Positions 12,251-23,900 of a stretch of DNA of 64,000 nt are shown piece after piece. Each line of letters begins with the position of its first letter. Position 1 is the first letter of the stretch. The stretch spans positions 33,609,316 to 33,673,315 of the forward strand of contig JAYGXS010000004.1 of assembly GCA_036362985.1 (NCBI GenBank), in the 5' to 3' direction. The notes under the pieces are model-generated. The model was not told the origin of the DNA and did no database searches. It saw only the letters and a list, made by a program, of their open reading frames with translations. Both the position numbers and the translations under genes were made by a program. This DNA is from Ligula intestinalis (taxonomy: Eukaryota > Platyhelminthes > Cestoda > Diphyllobothriidea > Diphyllobothriidae).

Positions 12251-12454
12251 TTAAATCTTTGTTGCTGGTATGGTTTCATTGATAGTATCGGAATTTACAA
12301 GAACTGCTTTAGTCATGGCGCCCTGCTGACAATAGATCTTCTGACTGCATAGTTTCCCTCCTTGAAGCTTTTCAAAAGATTGCATGCACGCACTGCAGAA
12401 GCACGAACATTGTTGCTGCTTTCTTTTATCTCCTTCTGCGAGTACTGTAACCAC
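12251..12454 (-). CDS. Possible small cysteine-rich terminal exon
   Basis: A 67-codon minus frame ends in TAA at 12,251, and an AATAAA signal lies about 23 bases past the stop (12,228-12,223). Six cysteines cluster around CSCFCSAC and LCSQKIYC. A splice acceptor (TACTCGCAG before AAGGAG) sits near the start of the frame, so this may be the last exon of a gene whose upstream exons I did not find. No family is recognised; it could be chance. Confidence 0.25.
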   Translation of the reverse strand: MVTVLAEGDKRKQQQCSCFCSACMQSFEKLQGGKLCSQKIYCQQGAMTKAVLVNSDTINETIPATKI

Positions 12455-12459
12455 TGGGC

Positions 12460-15400
12460 AAAATCAAACTACTTGTTACTTATTTTTACGTAGAAACGCC
12501 ATAAGTGCAACCTTCTTGACTCCACAAAAAGCTTCTTAGCTTTTGAAACTTGAGGACACTGCCGTTCTACAAAATACCTAGTGGTGCCTGCTCACTGAAA
12601 AATATCCTTGACTTCGGCAATTGAAATACTCGGAACACACAAAACCCATCGAGTCACTTGAGGACATCATTCACAAGCCATTCTTTAAGAGGAAAAGGTT
12701 ATTAGATGTAACGTTTCAAAAGAGATGACAATAGCCTAATAACAAAAAATTAACTGTAAACCACGTTTCCTTTGAAAACCGCGCATGTGTTTATTTATTA
12801 CCCAAGAGACTTGCACAGGTCGCTCAGAATAAACCTCCTAACACTTCTAGTTAGCAATATATCCAGCAGACCACAGAGTGCCCGACCATGATTCCCACGC
12901 ATTGTCTTTGGTAATCATTACAGCGCTTTTACCACTCTACTTCATCTGCAAATTGTCCTCTTTTTAAATTCATCTGGTTTCCATGATGGTTACAGTATGT
13001 TTTGTGATTTACACAGCATGTCATACGTCCCTTCCTTGTTCATTGTCCTTCCCTGCCCGAGGAATTTGCAAGACATCTGTATTCAGCAAAACTTTACGGA
13101 CATTTGGACCCAGAACATAATTCATTTTGGGAGGTCCACTGTGCCAAAGAATACCTCAAATCGGGCTGTTCCTTTGTTGATGCCGGAGTGTAGCAAGAAT
13201 GTTGATAAACAGTGAAGTATGTTTGTCTGAGCTACCTTCACCTCACACAAAAACCAATCCAAGTGGTATGGACACTATATTGCCGATCGAAGATCCACAA
13301 AGCTAGCCCATCCGATCGTAGATATGAGAAATTCGCCGTACCATGCAATAGAAAAATGGCTGGCGGACAGACTCAAACCCATACGGAATCAGGTAGCGCC
13401 AGATACCTTTGACTTCGCAGACGGCGGGAAAGACTTGGCCTGAACGGCATAGGTATATTTCTAATAGACGTCTCGTCTATTTTTAGGAAATTGCTGGTCA
13501 CAGAAACAGTCAAATGCATTTGTGAATAAGTTACTTAGCATTAGGAAGGCATAGGAATGGCCGTGAATGCAACCAAAACAAATAAATATTAGTATGTAAC
13601 GTGAATGTACGGTTCCTATTTTCTAACAACCTGTACTGGTAGTTGGACGGACCAGCCACGGACCCACCCCTTGGCCCGCTTCTAGCGAACACATTCATGG
13701 GCAAGCTTGCTGCTTCGCAACTTCGTCGCCGGTTGAATACTCTGACGTATTAGGGGCGCTACGTGGATACATATTTATGTATGCGCGGCTGCATCCGAAC
13801 AAACCAAACATTTCATCTCTAATGCATACCATAAATCAGGCGCACCCGCCAATTATATCTACACAAGAAAAAGAACAGTCCGGATGGCTCTCATTTTTCG
13901 ACGTACTTCCGAGAAGAAGTGTTGACGGGAGCATTTAGCGAAGTGTATACCTTAGAAAAATGTGGTCCGGGCAATATACCAATTTTGTCAATTTTTTAGC
14001 ATCAGACTTTAAAGGTACAATGCCTGATAAAAAAGGACAAAAAGAACCTGCTAGACCCATATTCTTGAGGGAGACCTTCAGTTTGTAACATGCTCGTTCC
14101 GGTAAAATGAGTATCCTAGTCGACTTAGTGCTAAGAACATGGCTGAAAGCGTGCCAAATCCCTCGGTACTAGCAGCAGCAAAGGAAACAACTATTATCGA
14201 AGGCCCATTTAAAGTGGATGCGACAAGTGAACTTCTTAGCAGGTGACCAAGTGAAGCCAAACCTTTGCAGCAGCCGACTCCCATATACTATTCTCGACTA
14301 CTCCCGAAGAGAGCAAAGACAAACTGCCAGCCCAGACCCCCTCTATGTTCACCCATTAATTCACTGGCTTCTGTGGGTCAGAATATGTTGGTCGCAAGAG
14401 TCGGAGCTTGTCAAAAAAAGTACGAGAACAACTTTCAGCACTGTTAAGAAAGGGCTAAATATAGAAAATAAACAGCTCCATTTAAGCGCACACGGAAGAC
14501 TCAGATTACCGCGTAGATGCCAGAAAGGCTCTTTCGGTGATCTAAAAGGTGCCCTCCGGCTAGTCAAAATTCAACGGAGAGTATATTTTGGTTACGGCAG
14601 CAGTGGCTGTAATCAGGTTACACGTAGGTCCTCTGCGACCAAATGAATTGCGTAAATGCGCCGCAGTTACCAGGACAAAACTTTGTCACCTCAACTGGTC
14701 ACAGTTAATTACCTTTCCCGGCGGCGGTCACACTACTGACGCCAATTTTGTCTCTCATTCCGCTCCCGAAAACCGCATGATTTTGCTATCAAACCACTTA
14801 ATTTACTTTGCTAAGAAGGATATATGTGTACAAACCAAAAAATAGTTTATTGAAAGCAAATGTATGCTCGCTGATGTGCCTTTTGAAATTGTTATTGGTT
14901 GACAACTCCTTACCTCTTAGAGAGAAAATGCTCATTTGAATAAGGGCTTTCCCGTGTATGCTTTGTACAGGAGCATGAATGACCAAGATCAAAACATACT
15001 CCGGCTTGTCCATTACTTTCCATCATGCAAGGGATTGCAATGAAAAATCAATTAGCGCTTACTCCGGCTAATCAGAATAAGATCGGTTTTGAAGCAAAGA
15101 AGGATTATGCAATCCTTATAACCGGTACGAATACCTGTATGACCGTACTAAAGAATGACGCTCGATTGGTATGTGGATAACATGAGAACGGTGACAATGG
15201 GGGCAGCGCAACGGCAACGCGATGCCAACTAAAAGGAATTTTTACACCTACTGCCATAGTTCATATGAGCTAGTATTTTTTTCACTTAATCATATCATCT
15301 TAAACACCTATCTACGCGTCAACCTAACGCTAACCCTACCCATAATGCCGACTTTGTCGATTTTGTTTGTTGTCGGTTTAGCAGGGGACACAAGCATTTA

Positions 15401-15790
15401 TTTTCAAGCTTACGTTAACATACTTAAATTTACTGCACAGTCTCTATAGGAAAAATCACTGCGGGCAGGTTAGTAATCAGTCACAGCTAGTGCCGAACGT
15501 CTGCGGAGGCTTGGTCTTTATGTTGTTTCTTGGTAGGTATACAAGCTGTTTTAACTGCACTTGCATTTTAAGGGAGACTAGGGTGATATTTACTACCAAA
15601 GCCGAAACACATACATACCCCTATCGGCAAACTCTCGGAAGATACGGAACGTCAGAAAAATAAACAATTGGTCTCAGTAAACACCTTCTCGTCTCTTATT
15701 AAATCATCTGGGTCTCATATATTTTATACCATTCAGAATAAGTTCGGACGCGAAGAGCTTAAATCAGCACATTTTGTGGAATCCTCTTTC
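12460..15790. other. Spacer with unassigned ORFs
   Basis: No transposon domain or exon chain was seen. The largest frame (14,218-14,646, +, 142 codons) has no family motif and several overlapping frames on both strands, so it is not called as a gene. Confidence 0.4.
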
Positions 15791-15794
15791 TGTC

Positions 15795-16640
15795 AGCAGG
15801 TTTTGTGTACGCTCAATTGAGGTTCCTACGCAGGTGCCTAGACTCAAATACGCTGCCAAGATGCCTCTTGCATAAATCTCCAGTTAATTCAATGACGAGC
15901 GGTCCTGCGAAACGATTGTCACCTACTGTTGCGCAAGTATAAAGCAGCAATCGTGAAGGAACAAGCCAAATGCTCAACAATCCTCGGAGAGGTGTTGATA
16001 GGCGCAGTCGTGATGCACGTGACGCCAAACTGACGCAGAACTTGACCACATTAAGCGAACTGAACGCCAACGACTGCCACGGTAATGTCGTGCATGGTCT
16101 GTCCTTCAAATAACTAACAGCAGAGCAGATGATAGTCCTGGGCTCTGATGCCTGTTTCAATACCACGGATGCCGAAACACTTGATTTCATTGCGGCTGCG
16201 GAATCTATCATTTGTGAAGCTCCAATTCCTGCGGAAATTTGCCGAAATCTGCTACGAAGCCGAAACTTCTAGAGGCTGATCGCTCACAAAAAAATGCATG
16301 GCACCTCAAAAGCAGAAAGCAAGCACTCCGGACACTAAAGGCCAACAAAAGTAGTTTCATGCTTCTAACTGACAAATGAAGATTGGCAGTTATTCTGAAC
16401 AAGGAAGGCTAGGCCAAAAAACTCGAGGCACTTTTGGGCGATAGAACAAACTAAATCCATCGGGGGATGTTGCGATAAAGACGCTGGTAAGTAGCATCAA
16501 AAGAGACTTGACAAGTCTTTGGATGTCAAAAGCAATAACATAAATTGACTGGCGAAAAATGAATCCAACGGATGTAGCGCTCGCGAGATTTTATGGCCTT
16601 TCGATGGTCCACAAATCAGGAACTCCCCTACGGCCCTTGG
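15795..16640 (+). pseudogene. Penelope-like element, N-terminal and RT-entry fragment
   Basis: Blocks typical of PLE proteins follow in order across shifted frames. Near 15,800-15,880 there is an LRFLRRCLDSN stretch. At about 16,090-16,210 there are a LTAEQMIVLGSD block and an FNTTDAETLDFIAAAES block. At 16,559-16,640 there is ALARFYGLSMVHKSGTPLRP, which matches the conserved RFYGLPKVHK entry to the RT domain. Stops and frameshifts separate the blocks, and the RT palm is missing. The fragment ends where a tRNA-like SINE sequence begins at about 16,640, so the SINE probably interrupted or replaced the rest. Confidence 0.7.
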
Positions 16641-16850
16641 TCATTGAGTTAACCACTCTGCCATTGCACCACGTGTTCGTTGCCTTGTCAGTTGAGGTCG
16701 AGAATATGATGAATATGTGGAGTTCGACCCTTGTGATTGGATACGAATGACTGATGGCGGCGAACAAGCTAGAAATGGTCATTCCGTCCTCCCTTTACTT
16801 TGTCGGATCCATTCCATATACACGTATACGAAAGCTAAAACAAACGTTTT
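16640..16850. repeat. tRNA-derived SINE piece(s)
   Basis: On minus, 16,690-16,640 holds an A-box-like GGCAGAGTGGTTAA. On plus, GAGTTCGACCC (about 16,717) resembles a B box and is followed by a body (GAACAAGCTAGAAATGGTCA, then a CTTTGTCGGATCC block). The body is shared with the copies at 17.8-18.0 kb and 35.1 kb. Orientation is mixed, which suggests two truncated copies joined. Confidence 0.5.
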
Positions 16851-17539
16851 GACCATTGTTGTTCGCAAAAGACTTTCTGCATTTATATGCATCTTACAAT
16901 AGATAATTCATGTCGACCTGACAAATTATTAAGGCAGGAGAAGACTAGGAGTTGTTAGAGGGTCCAAGATGGCATCAAAGACAAATCAAATATTGCAGAA
17001 CTTGCCGGCGAGGCCTAGAAATGACAGTTTGAGACGATATGCTTATTGAAATATGGGAAAACATGACGGTACTGATTTGTTTGTACGTGTAATCTTCTGA
17101 AAACAAAACCTCAGTCCGGCCAGTCCACATACAATACAGCGAAATGAAAAGAGGTTCAGCCAAAAATGAGCTTAAGTATGTCAGCAGCTAGGCAGATAAA
17201 GTATAGTTCTGTTTTTTTTCTGTTACTTGATATTAAATTGAGAGACTAGTGACCGTGCATGTTTGGTAAGCTCTCGTGATATACTTCCATGCACACACTT
17301 GGCAAAGAACATAAATTTGCATAGGAGAAAACCCAAGTCGTTTGTGTCCGCCAACCTAGGAAGAGTGACAAACTCCTGGAGACAATGCATTCAGATGAGG
17401 CATGTATTAACAGGCATATTGAACTAGATGCCAATTACAAATTTCTCAAAGTCAAACGGAAGCATCAACAGTCACTGTCGACCGAATGATTAGACGCAGG
17501 TAAAGGCTATTGACCATCACTCAGGCGAACCACAAAACA

Positions 17540-18045
17540 TTGTATTGCCATCATTTTAAGCGAACTGCCTTTGTAAATCTCCCACTTGTCTGATGACAAG
17601 CTGGAGGACCAGACTCGAACCATTACGCAATAAACGCTATCCTTTCCTAAAGAACTTTATTTGTTTATAATTTTATCCCTTGAGATGCCGATATCTCAAT
17701 GTATGAATAAATGGGGATCGCCGATCTGGGAATGGACACTATATGTTTTGTTTTTGCCCCGGAGCTCACTATAGAGCCCTCACAAGCAGCCGCATAGGGA
17801 CAAATAGGGTACGATAAAGTGGATCCGATAAGGCAAAGCGAGAGCAAAATGGTCACTCCTGGCTTATTTACCATCATCCGCAATGGTAGGGTTTCAAAAT
17901 CAATTATCAAAGGTCCCGGGTCCAAATCTCGGGTGCTCCACACCTGCAATTCGGTATAACTGGTGGATGACCGCCAATAAGCCAGAAATGGCCTCTCCGG
18001 TCTCCCTTCGCTTTGTCCGATCCACTTGATCTCAATATATATAAT
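17540..18045. repeat. Cluster of SINE copies in opposite orientations
   Basis: A plus copy runs from about 17,870 to 18,030: a GGGTCCAAATCTCGG B box, then a body with GCCAATAAGCCAGAAATGG and CTTTGTCCGATCCA. Abutting it on minus, 17,885-17,815 reads AATAAGCCAGGAGTGACC and then CTTATCGGATCCA, the same body reversed. A further minus B box (GGTTCGAGTCTGGTCC) lies at about 17,606-17,622. The 94-codon minus frame across 17,665-17,949 is only read-through of these repeats. Confidence 0.55.
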
Positions 18046-19560
18046 GGGGTCGAAACGGACCTATAAGTCAGAATTGCCTAATTTAAAGTATATTGTTTGA
18101 AAAATTCTAACGAATCTGGCCTGACGACAGTGACCCACTGCCTCCCAGTGGGTCAAGATGTCGATGACAAATTAAGGCCTGGCACGCGTTAACTAGGCTA
18201 AAAACACATCCCATAAACAATGCCACACATGGGGGGCTGTGTGGTACGCCTAGGCGCAGAGTTCACATCGCACCCACCATTAGCACGCAATCCTAATAAA
18301 CATTGGCTGCGGGGCTTGGATAGTGGAATGGTGTAGGTGGGATTTGTGTGTGTTAGAGGGGGTGCGTGGGTGAGGTTAACACTGCGGAGTCTATTTGCAT
18401 GCAATTTATGACGTAGACTGCGAAATGTGTTTAACTTTCATGGTGCGCTTAAAGCCGTAGTTCTGAAGATTTTTATCTTATGGGATAACGCAGTCCTTCT
18501 CAGGACTGGTAAGCAGGCTCAGGGCTGGCATGTGGCCTCTATTGCACTTCCACGCAAGCGGGAGCTGAGTTGCAATTTTCGCGAAAACTTACTGTGCTGT
18601 GAGCGAAAGAGTTTGCGCATATGGTTTGCGTAGAGGGGCTGTTTAGCTGTGTTAGGCACTGCGCCCAAACCCTGCACAATCATCGTGACCCATCTTTCCC
18701 ACTGTTTAATGATGGATAAAGGAGTGCGGCAGATGCTGCTGCACACATCTGATATGATCGCAAGCTAATTGAAGTGCACGGTAGGCACTTTCATCCGCAC
18801 CGATCGAGTGGTCGCCCTGTATTGGTGAACTTTCCTCAATGCTATACGCCCGCTGGATATAGGACGCGTTTCGGAAGCAATCGCAGACTGTTTTACAGAG
18901 TATATGCGCAGAGCTAAATCGACCAAATTCAGATTACATTAGTGCCATTAAAAGCTTAAAGGTTAGACAGGTCATGCATGTTCAGTATCAGTTGAGTAAC
19001 TAGAACTATGAATTTCTATAAATTACGCCAATGGACCGCCCAACCCGTGAAATGTGCAAATGTACGTACCAGTTACGCTACTTTATGAGAATTTTGAATG
19101 GCCAACTCTGTGGGCTGCGCTCCTCCTTAGCAACTACTTCAACGGCAACACAAAGAAGACTCGCCTCATAGTGAATACAAAAGAAAGATGCTTTTTAAAA
19201 ACGTATCTAAGCAACAATTGCCCTGAGCTTTGTGAGAAGTAGAAAGCGGGCAAAGTCACTTTATTACGGCTCCTCAATAACTAAAGTTGCGTTTATCATC
19301 TAGGTAAATTCTCCAAAATGACTTTGACGTTCCGTTTCGCTAAAGGGCTAGGATATTACTTCTGAAAAGCTCAGTTAACAAAGGCTCTTTGAGAGTAGAG
19401 CACATTCATAATAAGACTGTGAAGTATTGCCGAGCCAACGGTCATTAAAACCGATTTCATGGTTGCAATTTGTGCCCAGACCAATAGTGTGAAACAATGG
19501 GCCACATTTTTCCACGTCACAGGGGGTATTAGAAAGCTTTGGATATGAGCAGGTAAGGTA
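18046..19560. other. Spacer, GC-richer block at 18.1-18.8 kb
   Basis: The stretch from 18,100 to 18,850 is richer in G and C than its surroundings and may be an unassigned repeat, but I found no second copy in this window and no protein domain. Confidence 0.35.
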
Positions 19561-19573
19561 ATTAAGGCTGATG

Positions 19574-20919
19574 TATGGTGTGTCCCGAAATTATTTGCAG
19601 CTTAAAACAGCCACAGTTTCTAAAGTATTCTAATTTTTACAATTAACTTAACAAAAGATTTTCCTTTAACCTTTATGACAGCTTCTACCCTGCCTTACAT
19701 CGAGTGAATGAAATGGTGGAAAGTCTCCAGGGGAAATATTTCTCCAGGCGTCCAGCGGGGCTCCCTTTAATCCAACAACAGTAGTAGAAGCGAACAGTTT
19801 CGCGTCAACCATGTCACTAAGACCTGACTATAGATTTTCAATTGGATTGATGTCACGACCACCTGCTAGCTACATATCTCTCCACCAGAAATGCGGAATT
19901 TTCTCTGGCAGATACCCCTGGGTCTCAAGAGTTTTGTGAACTGTAGTCCCGTCCTGTATAAAATGTATGCATGACATGTCCAGAGCAAGTCGATTTCCAA
20001 ATTTTTACGCGCTCACAAGATTTATTTCCAATCTTTTAAACAGATTTAGCTTTGAGATCTCTTCCCTACAATATTCATCACTCACTCGTTGACCCTAAGG
20101 CATAATGTGGAGGTCGGAAATCTCTCCAAAGGGCACTGCTCCCCACACCACGACTGTAAGGTTAAACATCTGAACTGTAACATTCTTAACCATGTCACGA
20201 CTTGGGACCCAAAAAACGTCATCCTTGTGTCTGGCGAATAGAACAGTTCATATGGCGATTCATCGAAGGACACAACTTGTTTCCAGTCTTTTACAGTTCA
20301 CCTCCTGATTGCCTTATAGACGGTCACCCTGCCTGCGATCTGTTTTTCTGGTAGTCTATAACGTTTTCTTCTGAGCTGGATGGTAGCATCCAAACTTTCA
20401 TGCAAATAGCGGTGCATTCTGGACGGAAAATCCTTCAGGCCTTTAGCATGCAGTTTCCGTGCAAGTTTCCTTTTGCCTTGCTTTGATTTACGAATGGATT
20501 CTGCAATACTGATCTTTTAAACACTCTATAAAATGTTTGGTCCTCCAGAGTTCCTCCGCTTTGTGATCGTATCCGTCCGCTTGTACTGTGGCCACAAGTA
20601 CTTGACCATTCTGCTAGATATGCTTACAGCTTTAGCAACCTCCACTCGCTTCAGCTCGGTCTCCATCATACTCATTGCTCAGGCTCTGTCCTCTGAGCTT
20701 CGCGCCATCAGAATCTCAGACACTGTTTTATACTGGTTTACAGTTTTTTATTATATCTGTACTACTGAATTATACAGTGAACACTGCATTTAACATTTGT
20801 TAACAAATAAATCAGCAATCAATGAGGGTAAGTTCTACATAGGCACTATTGTTTAATATTTAATTATGAAGAAACCATTGAATCCTTAAAATGTGCAAAT
20901 AATTTTGGGACACCTTATA
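19574..20919 (-). mobile_element. Degenerate Tc1/mariner transposon
   Basis: The ends are inverted: plus 19,576 onward reads GGTGTGTCCCGAAATTATTT and the reverse complement of the right end reads AAGGTGTCCCAAAATTATTT, each next to TA, the usual target. The length of about 1.34 kb fits Tc1/mariner. The transposase runs on minus. A helix-turn-helix-like start (about 20,660-20,560) is followed by KDWKQVVSFDESPYELF near 20,260 with the first catalytic Asp, then IQDGTTVHKT near 19,950 and GRDINPIENL near 19,845. Stops and frameshifts break it repeatedly, so it is an old inactive copy. Confidence 0.85.
20082..20300 (-). pseudogene. Tc1-like transposase fragment (FSDES-type catalytic block)
   Basis: This is the longest surviving open part of the transposase. 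VVSFDESPYELFYSPD corresponds to the Tc1 block around the first catalytic aspartate (usually FSDES). After FFGSQV a frameshift diverts the frame. The remaining blocks are in other frames down to 19,700. Confidence 0.75.
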
Positions 20920-23900
20920 TCCGATATCTTCGTTACCAGGGGAGACCAAGTCGCAAATGCATTATCTGTGATATTCTCTAGACGCGGAAGCCAAGCAAAT
21001 AAGAACATTTTAATGCCTCCCTCTTATTTGTATTTGGAGTTGTGCTGTTCCATTCCGTGACCTTTGGATACACATAGGCTACCTGCCAGGATGTCCTCAG
21101 TCGTTCTAATCGTCCGGTAAAACCAATTATCGAAGTAGCGCACTTGACGATTAAGCCCAAAGTTATAATATCTGGTATAAAAAGGTGCCTCGAAATAAAA
21201 GTAAAATCGGACCTCAAACGTGGGACTACCTCAGAGGCATGAAGCCACTTCCAGGACCATATCCTCCATAATTTTCACTCCAACAAATGCGCAAAACTAA
21301 CGGGAAAACCACACACCCATATTTCATGCCTACTCGGGTAAAGTCGAGACCCGCGACAGTTGATAACGTTGGCAGCACAAAGTGAAACGATTCATACTAT
21401 ATTCAAAATATATCCGTTAACGAAAAAACAGGTACACCGTCACTTTTTACTTCACAAGATGACGTGCTGCTACCTGCAGTCAAAATGCTTCAATAATTTG
21501 AAGGCCCTCACTAAGTAGTTTTAGAAGCTGACACACGTGACTGTTAGTTGTCATCGGGCTGAATTGCCGAAGATAACTAGCAAGTGGGTCAGACTACAAA
21601 AAGTGGCACAAACTTAACTAGTTTATTTGAAGTCTTAACGTTCGCAAACGGTATCATCGGTTGCAAACAATCTCAGACGCAAGCAGCTCACAAAAGGCTA
21701 CTGCTTTAAACTGGCGACGTTCCAAATGTGTACAAACTTACGCCTTAAACTCCGCTGGCAACTGAAATTGCAGGCCTTAGTTGTGAAAATTAGTGAAATT
21801 CTCAAATTGAGTGGCCAAATAGCATACTTTCTGAGCATTTAATCATTAGTGCTAAACTTTTGACTGCATTAATACAAACGAAAAAGGCATGTTCCATGAG
21901 ATAGTAGAGAAGGAAGCAGTGATGCCTCGATTGAAGTTTCGGACTTGCACCCAAATTCATTACCATCCAAAACTATGGCCAGAATCTTTTGACTTATGAA
22001 TTGGCATCATTCTTCCTCCTAACTCCTGGTGTGTGTGCGTTCGGCTCATAGTGTCCAGACTACCCTTCCTGGTCCTCCAAAAATAATTGGTCCAAAACTG
22101 CGCCCAGTTTGGTAACCGAGTGCACAGTTTTGTCAAAATTTTGGATCACATCACTTTGATGGTTATCTAAGATTTTTCTATTACCCGAAATCTAGGTGCT
22201 GTGAGTACTAGATTGAAGTTTAATAAAACTTCTACCAATTGCAGTTTGCCCTTGCATATACCGACTGACAACGTTTTCCGAGGGTCTCGTTGATCGGGAA
22301 GTTTTTGAAAATCTCTATCTTTCAACCGTGGCTAGGACCCTCAACACGCCTACAGACCACCAAAAAAGACCAGAAGTTGGGGCTAAATGGGTGGTTGATT
22401 TTGAAGCTCAGTAGCTTAAGTTATATTTATTGCCATACCGTATGCACGGATTGATCCCAAAATAGACATTGCGAAAGAAAAAATCGTCAGAGAAAGTTTT
22501 TTATTCTGCTTTATTTCGCTCTTATCCGAGCAGATGGATTTGCTCCGCTTTTTTCTGGCCAACATAGGGTCCTATTTAATGTGAGCAAATATAACCTACA
22601 CAAAGGCCGACCTAACTTTCTTTCTCGATTTTTAAAAATCAGTCGGCGGAAAAAGACTTTTTCGTTGGGTTGGGTAGCTGAATGCTTCCATTATTCGGAT
22701 TGAATTCAATGCAGCACGATCAAGTTTAAAACAATTGTCTATTTGACATACCCATTATTCATATAATACGAAATTGTTCTTAAAACGACTACATTTAAAC
22801 ACATAAATTTTGAATTTTGAACAAAATATATGCGAAAAGGTACTGGATATAGAGAATGGCTGTTAAAATTTCAGCGGTTGCGTAATGGCAAACTATTTCG
22901 ATTATTAGAATGAAATTTAATGCAGCAGTATCACCTTCTACATTTGTATAGCATTGTCCATCTAGTTGTAGAATCATGGAGTAGTGCCCCTTAATAGGAT
23001 TGGCTATATACCAGGATAATCAAGATAAGTGAAGAGATAAGGTTTGGTTTTAATGCCGGTGTCAGACGTAAGATTACGACTAAGATATGGGTAAGGATTA
23101 GCTATAGAGCCTGACTATGGTAATATGCATCATTCGTGAAATTAAGATCATTGTCCCCTATGTTGCTAGGCGCACAGGAATGTCAAAATGTTGGTTACTT
23201 GTAGGTAGAGCGCAAGGTACGTTCAAAACTCATCTCAAAACAAATCAGGTGGCTGGGAAGATAAATAAGAGGTCTATTTTACAGTTGGTGACAAATATCG
23301 GTACATGATTACTGAAATGCTGAAGTGCGTTTTTGATTACCTTAGCAGGCTTGCAATATTTTTATATTTTGCAGCATAATCGGAAAATACATTTACTACG
23401 CCAATTTTCGGATTTTGGAAAACTCGTCTTCTCGGCCATCTGCTCGAAAAAATGATCATGTAGGCATTATATGTTTGTCTATTGACTATTCGATTTATTT
23501 TACGGAAAAGTTGAGCAAAAATCTTTCTTTTGCGTATTTCATAGCAACTCACGTTTTCTTCAACTTGTATTCAAAGAAGATGAGTACGTTTGCATTTTAA
23601 AACATTTTCCACGTATAGAATAACTTGAACACAGGTATGTCAGTGTACTTGAATTTATATTTTTTATTCTTTATGTTGTATGGCTTCCGTGTAAGGGAAA
23701 ACATTAATTCAGCTATACCATTAGAAAGGTATATTGTGGTGCTCATTAAATTTTGCCGTACAAGCGGATTAAGTCGTATAATTTATGAAGAACGGTAATA
23801 AAATTCAAGATAATGTGCCACTTGCATGGACATTGAGTGGTCTTAAAAGCATCCTAGAATTGCAACGTTGTTTATAACCAAAATAACTCTTCGTTCAGTT

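Noticed and set aside
14218..14646. 142-codon plus-strand ORF
   Set aside because: No recognisable domain, overlapped by open frames on both strands, no splice or poly(A) context; length is compatible with chance in 64 kb.
16559..16750. Intact 63-codon gene
   Set aside because: The first 28 codons are the PLE RFYGL..HK block and the rest is SINE sequence, so the frame is composite.
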